NCBI RefSeq assembly: GCF_016583905.1
Contig: NZ_NRRY01000046.1
Coordinates: forward strand, 1 to 42,054
DNA: 42,054 bases
Origin: Lamprobacter modestohalophilus
GTDB lineage: Bacteria; Pseudomonadota; Gammaproteobacteria; Chromatiales; Chromatiaceae
Direction: 5' to 3'
This document shows, piece after piece, positions 31,025 through 39,277 of this stretch (its first letter is position 1; the number at the start of each line of letters is the position of its first letter). The position numbers were made by a program, and so were the translations under genes. Under the pieces are notes generated by a model. It was not told the origin of the DNA and made no database searches. It was given only the letters and a program-made list of their open reading frames with translations.

Positions 31025-32302
31025 ATGCAAGCGTTGGCGTGCAAGCCCCAGGAACAACTCCTCAAGCCGACGGCGACGGTGCATGTGGGCAACCGGCTAT
31101 CGCTGATCGAGCGCAAGGTCTTCAACGCGCTGCTCTGGCATTTCCAGCATCGCCAGGGCAAGACCGACAACCAGATGCCGATCACCCAGTTGATGGCGTT
31201 GATCGGTCTGGGTCGCAGCAAGAACACGGATGTGATCAAAGAGGCCCTTGAGCAGCTCACGACGACGGCGATCGTCTGGAATAGCCTCAAGCAGGATCGC
31301 ACCACCAACTGGGGTGTCTGTACCTTCCTTGCCGGCGCCGAGCTGCGCAGCGGGCAATTGCGCTATGTACTCAATCCCCTACTGGTCGACAAGATCCAGA
31401 ATCCGATCCTGTTCGCGAAGATCCAGCTGCTGATCCAGGCGCAGTTCTCCAGCAAGTATGCCCTGGCCCTCTACGAATTCCTGATCGATGATCTGTGTCG
31501 GGCCGGCAGTCCGCAGACGCACAGCGTTCAGGTCTCGCTCGACACCCTACGCCATGTGCTGCAGTTCGATGGCCCCTACAAGCATCTGAACGCCGACGTG
31601 CTCAAGCCCTGCATTCGGGAGATCAACCAGCACGCCGATATCGCTGTGCAGTACCAGGCCATCAAGCGCGGTCGGGCCGTCGCAGCCATCGGGTTCGGAC
31701 TCGAGCGCAAGGCCGTACAGCTCATGCTCGGTGGGATGCTGGAGGCTGAGGTGGATTGCGACCCACCCACCCGGGACGCCACCGATCCACTGATCTCCGC
31801 CTTGCTCGAACAAGGTGTCGGCATCCGTAAAGCCAGAGCGCTGGTCGATGCCCACGACGCCGATCGTATTCAGGGCAACCTCGAGCATGCGCTGCGGATG
31901 TACAGGTCCGGCAAGGTGAAGAACCTGGCCGCCTATCTGGTACGCGCCATCGAGGAGGACTATCGCCCCATGCCAGAGCCTCCCCGTCCGCCAGCCAAAC
32001 CTTCACCACGGCTGGTCGCCAGACAGGCACAGGAGCAGCTCAGGTCTGACTGGGAGCGCTTTCGTGGCCAGCGCGTGCGTGACTGTTTCGCGGCATTACC
32101 CGAAGCGGATCAGGAGGCGCACCGGGCAGCGTTCGTTGAGCGCATGCAGCACGCTCAGCCGTTCCTGATGAAGCAATACCGGCGCGAGGGATTCCAGAGC
32201 CGCATGGTCGAGGCACAGTTTTTCTCTGAGCTATGCGAGACGTTGCTTGAGAAGCCGGAGGAGCTGAGTCTGGAGGCGTATCGGGCACGACTTGATGAGT
32301 AA
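31025..32302 (+). CDS. rep: Rep_3-family replication initiator
   Basis: The 425-residue protein matches the Rep_3 (RepB/RepE-like) initiators: tandem winged-helix domains with SLIERKVFNALLWHFQ near 26, KNTDVIKEALEQLTTT near 66, and LFAKIQLLIQAQFSSKYALALYE near 130 (here read in pieces). An IREINQHADIAVQYQAIKRG segment follows. The C-terminal half after about residue 240 adds a helical extension (EQGVGIRKARALVDAHD) found in some plasmid Reps, then a disordered Pro-rich linker. AAGGA lies eight bases before the ATG. It binds the iterons directly upstream and opens the origin. It appears intact, unlike the RepA relic at 8 kb. Confidence 0.93.
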   Translation: MQALACKPQEQLLKPTATVHVGNRLSLIERKVFNALLWHFQHRQGKTDNQMPITQLMALIGLGRSKNTDVIKEALEQLTTTAIVWNSLKQDRTTNWGVCTFLAGAELRSGQLRYVLNPLLVDKIQNPILFAKIQLLIQAQFSSKYALALYEFLIDDLCRAGSPQTHSVQVSLDTLRHVLQFDGPYKHLNADVLKPCIREINQHADIAVQYQAIKRGRAVAAIGFGLERKAVQLMLGGMLEAEVDCDPPTRDATDPLISALLEQGVGIRKARALVDAHDADRIQGNLEHALRMYRSGKVKNLAAYLVRAIEEDYRPMPEPPRPPAKPSPRLVARQAQEQLRSDWERFRGQRVRDCFAALPEADQEAHRAAFVERMQHAQPFLMKQYRREGFQSRMVEAQFFSELCETLLEKPEELSLEAYRARLDE

Positions 32303-32307
32303 GCGTG

Positions 32308-33061
32308 TCAGTCGCTGATTGATTGCGCGAGGCGGGTGATGATCGCCTCGGCCAGGTGCGGCGCATCGTAGACCTCGGGCTGAATATCCACCGGCAGTCC
32401 AAGCCGTCGCAACGCCGCTGCCGTGGTGGTGCCGATGGCAGCGATCCGCGTCCCAGCGGGTATCTCAGTGCTGCCCATGGCCTCAAAGAAATGTTTCGCC
32501 GTCGACGGGCTGATGAAGGATAAACAGTCGAGCGCGCCATCCTGCAGCCAGGCTTTGATCTTGGGGGCATGGTCCATCGGCGCCTTGCCGTTCGCGTAGA
32601 CGGTCAGCTCGGTACACCGCCCTCCGCGTTCTGCAATGACCTCGGGGACGGTGCCGAGCGACTGCGATCCGCGCACGAATAGGAAGGACTGCCCGCTGAT
32701 GCGCGCCGGATCAATGCCTGCTCAGATGCACCGCATCGGCGAGCTTGGGGAGTGGCTCGGTGCCGAGTCCGTAGCCCTCGAGTGCTGCCGCGGTCGCTGA
32801 GCCAACGGCCCAGACGGTGGCACTGCGCAGATCCACCAGTCTGTCAGGTGCATCGCGCTGCACCTGTTCGCAGAAACAGTGCACGGCATTGACGCTGGTG
32901 AAGAAGACGCCAGCAAAGCAGCGCACATCAGGCGGGGTCCACTCCTCGAGACAGCGGATCTCGATGGTCGGGAAGCGCACGACCGATAGACCGGCCTGTT
33001 CCAGGGCGCTGACCAGCGGCTCGGCTTGGTGCCGTGGGCGAGTGACGAGAACCTTGCTCAT
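32308..33061 (-). pseudogene. hemD: Uroporphyrinogen-III synthase (HemD) gene with a one-base frameshift
   Basis: Two frames together give a full HemD of about 250 residues. The 5' part (to 32711) reads MSKVLVTRPRHQAEPLVSAL and ends LADAVHLSRH-stop. The 3' part reads IDPARISGQSFLFVRG onward to AEAIITRLAQ. Deleting one C from the CC at 32717-32718 (plus strand) joins them as HLSSIDPARISGQ, the expected family sequence. HemD closes and inverts the tetrapyrrole ring in heme and bacteriochlorophyll synthesis. The break may be a real mutation, a sequencing error or, less likely, a programmed shift. The start overlaps the upstream gene's stop (ATGA), and the 3' end faces rep with a 5-base gap. Confidence 0.75.
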
Positions 33062-33600
33062 CCCAACAACGACGACTCGATCAACTGCGCCACTTCCTCG
33101 GTGATGCGCTGATTGTTCTCCTCGGGCAGTCCCAGGCGGTCATAGAGCGCGTTCATCTGATCGAACAGCTGCAGTAGCACGCGACTGATCTCGCTCGGGT
33201 CATCGAACTGCCAGCCGACGATCCCCTGACGGCGCCGCTCGACATGGCCGCGGCAGAGCAGGCGCAGCACATGCGGGATGCTGTCGCCGGTCTTCTCGGC
33301 GAAGTGCAGCCAATAGGGCCATTCGGCGGTCAGGGCGGCGAAGTAGGCGCGGATCTCAGGGATCTCGGCGGTCTCGCGCGGGTCGCGGTCCCAGCCGCCG
33401 AAGTAGAAAGTCAGCTTGCCTTCCCAATGCAAGGCGCTGTGCGCGTCCTCGCTGAGCAGTTCGAGTTTGCCGAGCAGCGGCTGGATGTCGCAGCGCTCGA
33501 CCGATTCACGGGTGATCTCGACCGCCAACACCTCATCCTTGGCGGCGGAGAGTCGGGCGCGGGGGTAGCGGGGCTGGTACTGGGGTGCGGCGGCGGTCAT
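33058..33600 (-). CDS. Hypothetical protein (CRR6-like pattern)
   Basis: From ATG 33600, two bases after the exonuclease stop, the protein has 180 residues. A central segment (LTFYFGGWDRDPRETAEIPEI, then AEWPYWLHFAEK) resembles a widespread bacterial family sometimes annotated as chlororespiratory-reduction-6-like, whose function in bacteria is unknown. The C-terminus is helical. Its stop overlaps the hemD start. I would not assign a function. Confidence 0.6.
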   Translation of the reverse strand: MTAAAPQYQPRYPRARLSAAKDEVLAVEITRESVERCDIQPLLGKLELLSEDAHSALHWEGKLTFYFGGWDRDPRETAEIPEIRAYFAALTAEWPYWLHFAEKTGDSIPHVLRLLCRGHVERRRQGIVGWQFDDPSEISRVLLQLFDQMNALYDRLGLPEENNQRITEEVAQLIESSLLG

Positions 33601-33602
33601 GG

Positions 33603-34172
33603 CTAGGCTCCGGTGTCGATCGCAGGCTGAAGGGTAGCGGTTGCGCGGTTGGTCCTGGGTGGCGCGCTCGGGATCGGTTGGCGTTGCAGCCAGTGCCAGA
33701 TCGCGCGCGTGGCCTGGCAATCGTTGACCGCTCGGTGTGCACTGCCGGGCCACTCGTAGCCGATGTAGGCGGCGGCGACCTGGAGCTTCTGCCAGCGATA
33801 GCCGCGATAGCTCCTCGGCTCACCGTAGACCTCGGCGAAGGCACGCATGGCGCAATGGAGGCTGGCTGCCACCGCGAGTTCGGTGCGCAAAAACCCCTGC
33901 TCGAACTCGGCGTTGTAGATCACCACCTCGGCATCGGTCAGCAGGTCGATCAGCTGCGGGCGCAGAGTCTCGAGCGTGGGCGCGTCCTCGACATCCTCGG
34001 GGCGGATGCCGTGGATGGTCTGGGCGCCGAGCCAGTGCCTGTGATGCTGTGGTCGGACCAGGCTGTCGAGCAGGACTTGGCCGTCGTCATCCAGGAGTCC
34101 GATCTCCAGGATCTCGTCGCGGTGCTGATTCAGGCCGGTGGTCTCGAGATCCAAATAGAGGGTGCGCGGCAT
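33603..34172 (-). CDS. DEDDh-family 3'-5' exonuclease (DnaQ-like)
   Basis: The 189-residue protein carries the exonuclease motifs D8-L-E10-TTG, YNAEFEQGFL and AHRAVNDCQAT, the last holding the His and Asp of the DEDDh type. It would trim DNA or RNA 3' ends. AGGAG lies eight bases before the ATG. It leads an operon with the CRR6-like gene and hemD. Such exonucleases are common plasmid passengers; proofreading for a plasmid polymerase is unlikely because no polymerase gene is seen. Confidence 0.85.
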   Translation of the reverse strand: MPRTLYLDLETTGLNQHRDEILEIGLLDDDGQVLLDSLVRPQHHRHWLGAQTIHGIRPEDVEDAPTLETLRPQLIDLLTDAEVVIYNAEFEQGFLRTELAVAASLHCAMRAFAEVYGEPRSYRGYRWQKLQVAAAYIGYEWPGSAHRAVNDCQATRAIWHWLQRQPIPSAPPRTNRATATLQPAIDTGA

Positions 34173-34217
34173 GGCTGTTCTCCTGTTCCATCATGGATGT
34201 GAATGATCGATCGGTGA

Positions 34218-35042
34218 TCAGTGCTCGGTGGGTTGCGGCTGAACGCGAAAGGTCTCGATCAGCTGAGTCAGCTGTTCTTGTTGAGACGCGCGCTCGCGCA
34301 GGGTGGCCAGCTCGATGCGTAGCTCGGCAAGCTGTTGCTCGGCCTGCTGGCGGGTCTGGCGCTCTTCGGAAAGTGTGTGTTCGAGCGCACTGATCTTCTT
34401 GCCGCCCAGATCCAGTGTCTGTTTCGCCTGGCGAGCGGTCTCGTGATCGCGTGAGGCCTCGGTCTGCAGCCGTGCGACCTGCTCGCGGAGCCGATCGCAC
34501 TCAGCTGGCAGGCCGTTGGATTGCTTGCGGTAATGGAGCACGGCCTCGCGGGCTTGCTCCAGATCGGCGCGTAGCGGCTCCAGTAAGACCTCGCTGCGGG
34601 TTGCGCGCGCCAAGGCCTCGTCACGCTCGAGGCGCAAGCGTTGCAACTCGACGCCCTGCTCCTGCAGACGCGATTGGCGCTCCTCGGCCAAGGCCTTCAG
34701 TTCGCGCGTCTCGGCGAGCACGGCCTCACGCTCGGTCTCGACCGCCTGCTGAGCACTGTTGAGTGCTTGGCGCTCTGTGGCCAGCTGCGCCTGTGCCTGT
34801 TGCCAGGCGAGCGCCCACAGGTGACGCATGGCGTGATCGATGGCTTGGGGGATCTCGGGGAGAGCGTCGACCTGGGGAGGTGTTTGCGCCTCGCGCCACT
34901 CGGCGAGCCAGGGGGTGATCCGGTTTGGCGAGCCGCCGCCGAGGCGCTTGCGGACCGCATGCACGGTGGGATTGGCGCCCTCAGTCGCGATGTCAGCCGC
35001 TGCTTGATGGACCTGCTCACGGGTGACACCAGTGCGGGGCAT
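34218..35042 (-). CDS. KfrA-like plasmid DNA-binding coiled-coil protein
   Basis: The 274-residue protein has the KfrA N-terminal DNA-binding domain (TREQVHQAAADIATEGANP, then TVHAVRKRLGGGSPNRIT). From about residue 85 to 265 it is a continuous heptad-rich coiled coil dense in Glu, Gln, Arg and Leu. KfrA of IncP plasmids represses its own gene and helps plasmid stability, probably by forming filaments. AGGA lies six bases before the ATG. The upstream inverted repeats are the likely operator. Confidence 0.88.
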   Translation of the reverse strand: MPRTGVTREQVHQAAADIATEGANPTVHAVRKRLGGGSPNRITPWLAEWREAQTPPQVDALPEIPQAIDHAMRHLWALAWQQAQAQLATERQALNSAQQAVETEREAVLAETRELKALAEERQSRLQEQGVELQRLRLERDEALARATRSEVLLEPLRADLEQAREAVLHYRKQSNGLPAECDRLREQVARLQTEASRDHETARQAKQTLDLGGKKISALEHTLSEERQTRQQAEQQLAELRIELATLRERASQQEQLTQLIETFRVQPQPTEH

Positions 35043-35070
35043 GAGAGGTTCCTGAAGATCGACGGATGTT

Positions 35071-35103
35071 CATAACATAGCATAACAAAAGCGTTATGTT
35101 ATG
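35071..35103. promoter_or_regulatory. Inverted repeats in the kfrA-channel divergent promoter
   Basis: Two CATAAC copies (35071-35076, 35081-35086) face overlapping GTTATG and TTATG copies (35093-35103), forming a palindromic cluster in an AT-rich stretch 30-60 bases upstream of kfrA. This is a probable KfrA operator and may also affect the divergent sodium channel gene. Confidence 0.55.
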
Positions 35104-35156
35104 ATTCGACGCCCCACCGTCTCCCTCTCCCTGTCTGCGTTCTGGAGCATCCACCG

Positions 35157-35996
35157 ATGTCCTCGTTCTCGTCGTCGCGTGCGCGCCTCGGCGCCTGGAT
35201 CGAATCGGCGCCGATTCAGCGTCTGATCATTGGCCTCATCGTCCTCAATGCCATCACGCTCGGGCTGGAGACCTCAGCCACCGTTACGGAGGCGATCGGC
35301 CCCCTGCTGCGACTCGCCGATCGCCTGGTGTTGGCGGTCTTCGTGCTCGAGATCGCCGTCAAGCTGTTCGCCTTTGGCGGGCGCTTCTTCCGCAATCCCT
35401 GGAATGTCTTCGACTTCGTCGTCGTCGGCATCGCCCTGGTGCCGGCCAGTGGGCCGCTGGCGGTGTTGCGTGCGTTGCGCGTGCTGCGGGTGTTGCGCTT
35501 GGTGTCGACGGTGCCGCAGCTACGCTTCATCGTCGATGCGCTGCTGAAGGCGGTTCCCGGTATCAGTTCGATTGCCGGATTGATGCTGCTGCTGTTCTAC
35601 GTCTTCGCGGTGATGGCGACCAACCTCTACGGGGAGCGCTTCCCGGAGTGGTTCGGCAGTATCGGCGCTTCGATGTACACGCTGTTCCAGATCATGACCA
35701 TGGAGAGTTGGTCGATGGGCATCGTGCGCCCGGTGATGGAGGCCTATCCGCTGGCCTGGCTGTTCTTCATCCCGTTCATCCTCATCGCCACCTTCACCAT
35801 GTTGAACCTGTTCATCGGCATCATCGTCGACACCATGCAGACCATGCATGAGGCCGAGCATGTGCATGAGCGGGAAGAATTCGAGGTGAGCATGCACGCC
35901 GATACCGACCGGGTGCTGGAGGAGCTGTCGGCCTTGCGGCGGGAGTTGGCGGACTTGCGCAGCGCGGTGACGCCCCAGCCCGAACGGGTTGGATGA
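35157..35996 (+). CDS. Bacterial voltage-gated sodium channel (NaChBac/NavAb type)
   Basis: The 279-residue protein has six membrane segments. S4 carries regularly spaced arginines (Arg105, 108, 111, 114 in VLRALRVLRVLRLV). The pore loop has the selectivity filter T-M-E-S-W-S at 181-186, matching the TLESWS-type filter of bacterial sodium channels. S6 (FIPFILIATFTMLNLFIGII) runs into a C-terminal coiled coil (about 240-270) that holds the tetramer together. Family members affect sodium entry, pH response and motility. GGAG lies ten bases upstream of the ATG. It is an unusual passenger next to plasmid maintenance genes. Confidence 0.93.
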   Translation: MSSFSSSRARLGAWIESAPIQRLIIGLIVLNAITLGLETSATVTEAIGPLLRLADRLVLAVFVLEIAVKLFAFGGRFFRNPWNVFDFVVVGIALVPASGPLAVLRALRVLRVLRLVSTVPQLRFIVDALLKAVPGISSIAGLMLLLFYVFAVMATNLYGERFPEWFGSIGASMYTLFQIMTMESWSMGIVRPVMEAYPLAWLFFIPFILIATFTMLNLFIGIIVDTMQTMHEAEHVHEREEFEVSMHADTDRVLEELSALRRELADLRSAVTPQPERVG

Positions 35997-35999
35997 GTG

Positions 36000-36626
36000 T
36001 CAGCGCGGACGGTTGATCAGGGCCGCTGGCATCCGCCAGCGGTAGTGAATGGCCAGTGAGCGCATGATCACGATCGACACCGCTCCGACGGCATACCCCA
36101 GGTCCTGGGGCAGCGCAAAGACGCTTGTGCTTAGGGCTTGCAGCAAGAGTCCGACAATGATCGGCGTGGCATACAACTCAGGAGAGACCAACAGCGTCTC
36201 GCGCCCGGTCAGGGTGTCGCGCAACAAGCCGCCGCCGATCCCAGTGATCACCCCCATCACCAGGGCATGGGCGGGCGGCAGACCCAGCGCAGTGCTCTTG
36301 ATGAAGGCGCCCGAAGCAAACAGCGCCACCCCCATGGCATCCAGATAAGCCAACAAGTTGCCGTGGGCATCCAAGTGCGCACGCCCGAGGAAGGCGAGCA
36401 CCCCGGTGATCGTGGCACAGGCCATGAAGGCGGGGTCATGGAGCCAGAACACCGGCACATCGAGGATCAGATCGCGCAGCGTGCCGCCGCCAATCGCGGT
36501 GACAACCGCGACGACGACCGCACCGAACAGATCGATCCGGGTCCCCATGGCGGCGAGGATGCCTGAGGCTGCGAACGCGGCCGTTGCGAGGAGCCCCAAC
36601 AGCGACAGGATGTCGATCACGCTCAT
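36000..36626 (-). CDS. TRIC/UPF0126-family membrane protein
   Basis: The 208-residue protein has about seven hydrophobic segments arranged as two repeats. Each repeat carries a glycine motif followed by R-D: AIGGGTLRDLIL near 45 and GIGGGLLRDTLTG near 130. This is the signature of UPF0126, related to trimeric intracellular cation channels. The ion is likely potassium or another monovalent cation. It converges on the sodium channel gene with a 3-base gap, so the two are not co-transcribed. The ribosome binding site is weak. Confidence 0.9.
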   Translation of the reverse strand: MSVIDILSLLGLLATAAFAASGILAAMGTRIDLFGAVVVAVVTAIGGGTLRDLILDVPVFWLHDPAFMACATITGVLAFLGRAHLDAHGNLLAYLDAMGVALFASGAFIKSTALGLPPAHALVMGVITGIGGGLLRDTLTGRETLLVSPELYATPIIVGLLLQALSTSVFALPQDLGYAVGAVSIVIMRSLAIHYRWRMPAALINRPR

Positions 36627-36867
36627 CAGCGCCGAACGCCAGCGGTGGCCAGCGTACGAAATGCCATCCAGCTACGCTGCAGGCTCATTCGTCGATGCTC
36701 CCTTTCGCCTGCAAGCTGGCTCGCGTGAGCCTCGTGCCGGAGGAAAGGAGCCTTGGCTGGTTGTTCATGATGGCAGTGGTCCTCAGCAACGGATCTGCGA
36801 ATAGCCGTCTGTGCGAGCCCGGCTATCGAATGCCCGTCGACGGGTCGAGCACTCGCCATGAGCGCGT

Positions 36868-37281
36868 TCAGCGGTGATATTCCCCTCGGCGCTCAGGTTG
36901 GTCGATGACCTCTTCGATGTGCACTCGCAGCAGGCCACCGCCGGGCTTCGGCCAATCGATCTCATCGCCCTGGGCCAATCCGAGCAGGGCGCTGCCGACC
37001 GGTGCCAAAATGGAAATCGTCTGCTGGCTGCCAGTGCTGTCTTTCGGGTAGACCAACCGCAGGCTGAACTCCTCGTGCGACTCGGCAACCCGGAAGCGCA
37101 CTGTGGAGTTCATCGAGACGACCGTTGGCGGCATCTGCTCGGGCTCCACGATGTCGGCACGCGCAAGCTCTGCCTCCAGTGCTGCCTTGCCAGGAAAGGT
37201 CTGATCAGACAGCGAAGCCAGCAGGGCCTCAAGCCGCTCTGCGTCAAGAGATGAAATGACAAGCTCTGGTCGTGATGACAT
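36868..37281 (-). CDS. rnk: Rnk-like (GreA/GreB C-terminal domain) protein
   Basis: From ATG 37281 the product is 137 residues. An N-terminal helical segment (SSLDAERLEALLASL) precedes a FKBP-like GreA/B C-terminal domain (VSMNSTVRFRVAESHEEFSL, then SILAPVGSALLGLAQGDEIDW). This is the layout of Rnk, the regulator of nucleoside diphosphate kinase, which binds RNA polymerase. A longer frame to 37443 lacks conserved sequence. It stands alone between two non-coding gaps. Confidence 0.85.
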   Translation of the reverse strand: MSSRPELVISSLDAERLEALLASLSDQTFPGKAALEAELARADIVEPEQMPPTVVSMNSTVRFRVAESHEEFSLRLVYPKDSTGSQQTISILAPVGSALLGLAQGDEIDWPKPGGGLLRVHIEEVIDQPERRGEYHR

Positions 37282-37811
37282 GCTCAGGGTCTCGTCAGTG
37301 GTGCCGTTGCCGCGCAGACCCGCTGCCGTGATCGTCAGCACAGAGGCTGGACAAGATCGCGGAAGAAGTGAACTCGGTTGCGGAAGCGCTGTTGGTGGGG
37401 AACGACGAATTAGCGCAGATTGCGGCCTTCGTCGCCCCATCAAGTGGCCGGTGATGGCCCTGTGACGTTAGCAGTGGGCGACCCTTTAATCAATCACTCC
37501 AGCCAGCAGCCTGCTTGCAGCGGGCCGCGGTCGGTTTGCAATTTGCGCGTGCGATATGCGGCAGTGACCTGATGCGCCTGCTCAGGGATCACACCAGATC
37601 GGAACACGGCTCACTTGGCCGGGCGATGGTCATCGCATGATGTGCGGCGCCGATCACCTCGCCGAGAACCAGCAGGCGCTGGCGACAGCGGACAGCTGTG
37701 GTGGCCTTGCAGTGAGCAATCGCTTCAACCGCCCGCTGGCGCTGTCTCGCCTCACCGGCCTACCGCTGAGCCTAGATGCCCGATGCTCAGGCTGAAGGAA
37801 TGAGTGTCCGT
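37282..37811. other. Intergenic region without a supported gene
   Basis: No frame is supported by a start site and domain. On the plus strand around 37640-37795, a frame containing MMCGADHLAENQQAL and ending SLDARCSG looks protein-like. It has no start and no recognised family, so it may be a gene remnant. Confidence 0.35.
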
Positions 37812-38594
37812 TCAGTCCGTCGCCGGCTTGGGCTTCTTCTCGAACACCTGCAGATTCGGCTCCTGCAGGATGATCGCCGGTCCCTGATCGGTCGGCACCT
37901 GAGCGCCGAGCGTGCCGCTCAGGGCTGCCACCCACTGCGGCCAGTCACTGTTGGCCTTGGTCAGCTTCTTCCAGGCCTTCGGGCGCAGCGTGGCGACCAC
38001 CAGCGCGTTGTCGGTCTGGATGCCGATCTTCATGCCGTTCTTGATCTGTACCGCCTTTGGCAGTTGGTTGAACTTCAGGGTGAGCTCGAGGCGACCGGGC
38101 ACGATGGCGTCCTCCGTCAGTGGGGCATCTTTGGGGAGTTTGGGAGCGGGGGGTGTTGGGGGCTTCACCGTCCACGGCTTCTGGGGTGGTATCTCTCCCC
38201 GCAGCACGGCCGCCGCATACGCGGCTTGGTGGGCGCTAACCTGACCGCAAGGAGTGCCGTCGATCGCTAAACGGGGTGCGCCTTCGACGGTGGCTTCGAG
38301 ATAGGCCGGCAGATTGCAGTAGGCGGCGAGCGCTCTGTTGATCAAGTTGCGCAGGAGCTGTTTCGCAACGATTCGTTGATGCTTGTTGGTCCCCTCAACG
38401 ATGATCAGCTCGGCCACGAGCGGCTTGATCATATCCTTGTTAATCTTGATCTTTACTGGGCGCGGATGGGCTAAGTCGAAGCACGCTGGAAAGTGTTTAA
38501 GCAGGTCCAGAGGCTCGAGCCCTTCAGGCAGTGCTCGAGGCGTTGTTGGGGTCGCCTGCTCAGGCTCGGATGTGGTTGATTCAGGGTCGGTCAT
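37812..38594 (-). CDS. ProQ/FinO-domain RNA-binding protein
   Basis: The 260-residue protein has a ProQ/FinO domain at about 28-135. Its markers are FPACFDLAHPRPVKIKINKD, a KQLLRNLINRALAAYCNLPA stretch and ARLAIDG-like PRLAIDGTPCGQVS. FinO-type proteins stabilise antisense RNA that represses conjugation; ProQ proteins are broader RNA chaperones. The C-terminal half adds a separate beta-rich domain after a Pro/Lys linker (RLELTLKFNQLPKAVQIKNG). On a conjugative replicon a role in transfer control is plausible but unproven. Confidence 0.85.
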   Translation of the reverse strand: MTDPESTTSEPEQATPTTPRALPEGLEPLDLLKHFPACFDLAHPRPVKIKINKDMIKPLVAELIIVEGTNKHQRIVAKQLLRNLINRALAAYCNLPAYLEATVEGAPRLAIDGTPCGQVSAHQAAYAAAVLRGEIPPQKPWTVKPPTPPAPKLPKDAPLTEDAIVPGRLELTLKFNQLPKAVQIKNGMKIGIQTDNALVVATLRPKAWKKLTKANSDWPQWVAALSGTLGAQVPTDQGPAIILQEPNLQVFEKKPKPATD

Positions 38595-38778
38595 GGCGAA
38601 AACAGAACATCGATGCTGCGGACCTCAGTCTGAGGCGATGTCGCTCCAGGGCGCTCGTTGGCTTGGATTAGGTTAGGTTGATCTGAGCTAGATTAACTTG
38701 ACTTGATTAGCGCGTCTAAGCACCCTTGTGCTGACTGGGTTGGCTCTGTCGGGTCATCCCATTTTGGAGTCCAGAATC

Positions 38779-39216
38779 ATGTGGCAGTGGGTCTTGAGTC
38801 TTGTGTTTCTGACACTGACTTGGTCGTCAACGATCACCGCCTGTCCGTCGAACGAAACTCGGTTGTTCTACTGCAAGACCACAAACCACAAGGAGGTCGA
38901 GGTGTGTGATGCGGGAAAGCAGATCCGTTACTGCTTTGGTCGACCAGGCCAGATGCCAGAACTGACGCTCACCGTCCCACGTGCGAGCGCATTGACCGGT
39001 CAATGGAACGGCATCGGGCGCTACATCCACTACAGCCTGACGATTCCGAACGGCGCAGTCCGCTACAGCGTGTTTTTTTCGGCAGATCGTCTGACGGAGC
39101 ATCATAAATTAGACGCTGGAGTCGACGTCGAAAAGGATGGCCAGCACCTCGCCACTGTCTCTTGCCAGACAACGACGCTAGAGCAGCGGTTGGAAGGCAT
39201 CGACCTCTCTCAGTAG
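38779..39216 (+). CDS. Secreted hypothetical protein
   Basis: From ATG 38779 the 145-residue product has an N-terminal signal sequence (MWQWVLSLVFLTLTWSS, then ITAC). It is followed by a cysteine-containing beta-rich domain (FYCKTTNHKEVEVCDAG, then YCFGRPGQ). The four or five cysteines and the predicted export suggest a disulfide-bonded periplasmic or surface protein. I recognise no family. An AT-rich spacer of TTGAT/GATTA-like repeats upstream probably contains its promoter. Confidence 0.65.
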   Translation: MWQWVLSLVFLTLTWSSTITACPSNETRLFYCKTTNHKEVEVCDAGKQIRYCFGRPGQMPELTLTVPRASALTGQWNGIGRYIHYSLTIPNGAVRYSVFFSADRLTEHHKLDAGVDVEKDGQHLATVSCQTTTLEQRLEGIDLSQ

Positions 39217-39277
39217 AGGATCTCGTTGACGTAGCGGTTGGATGGTGCCATGCGCCACGACGCATCGATCAGACTCA

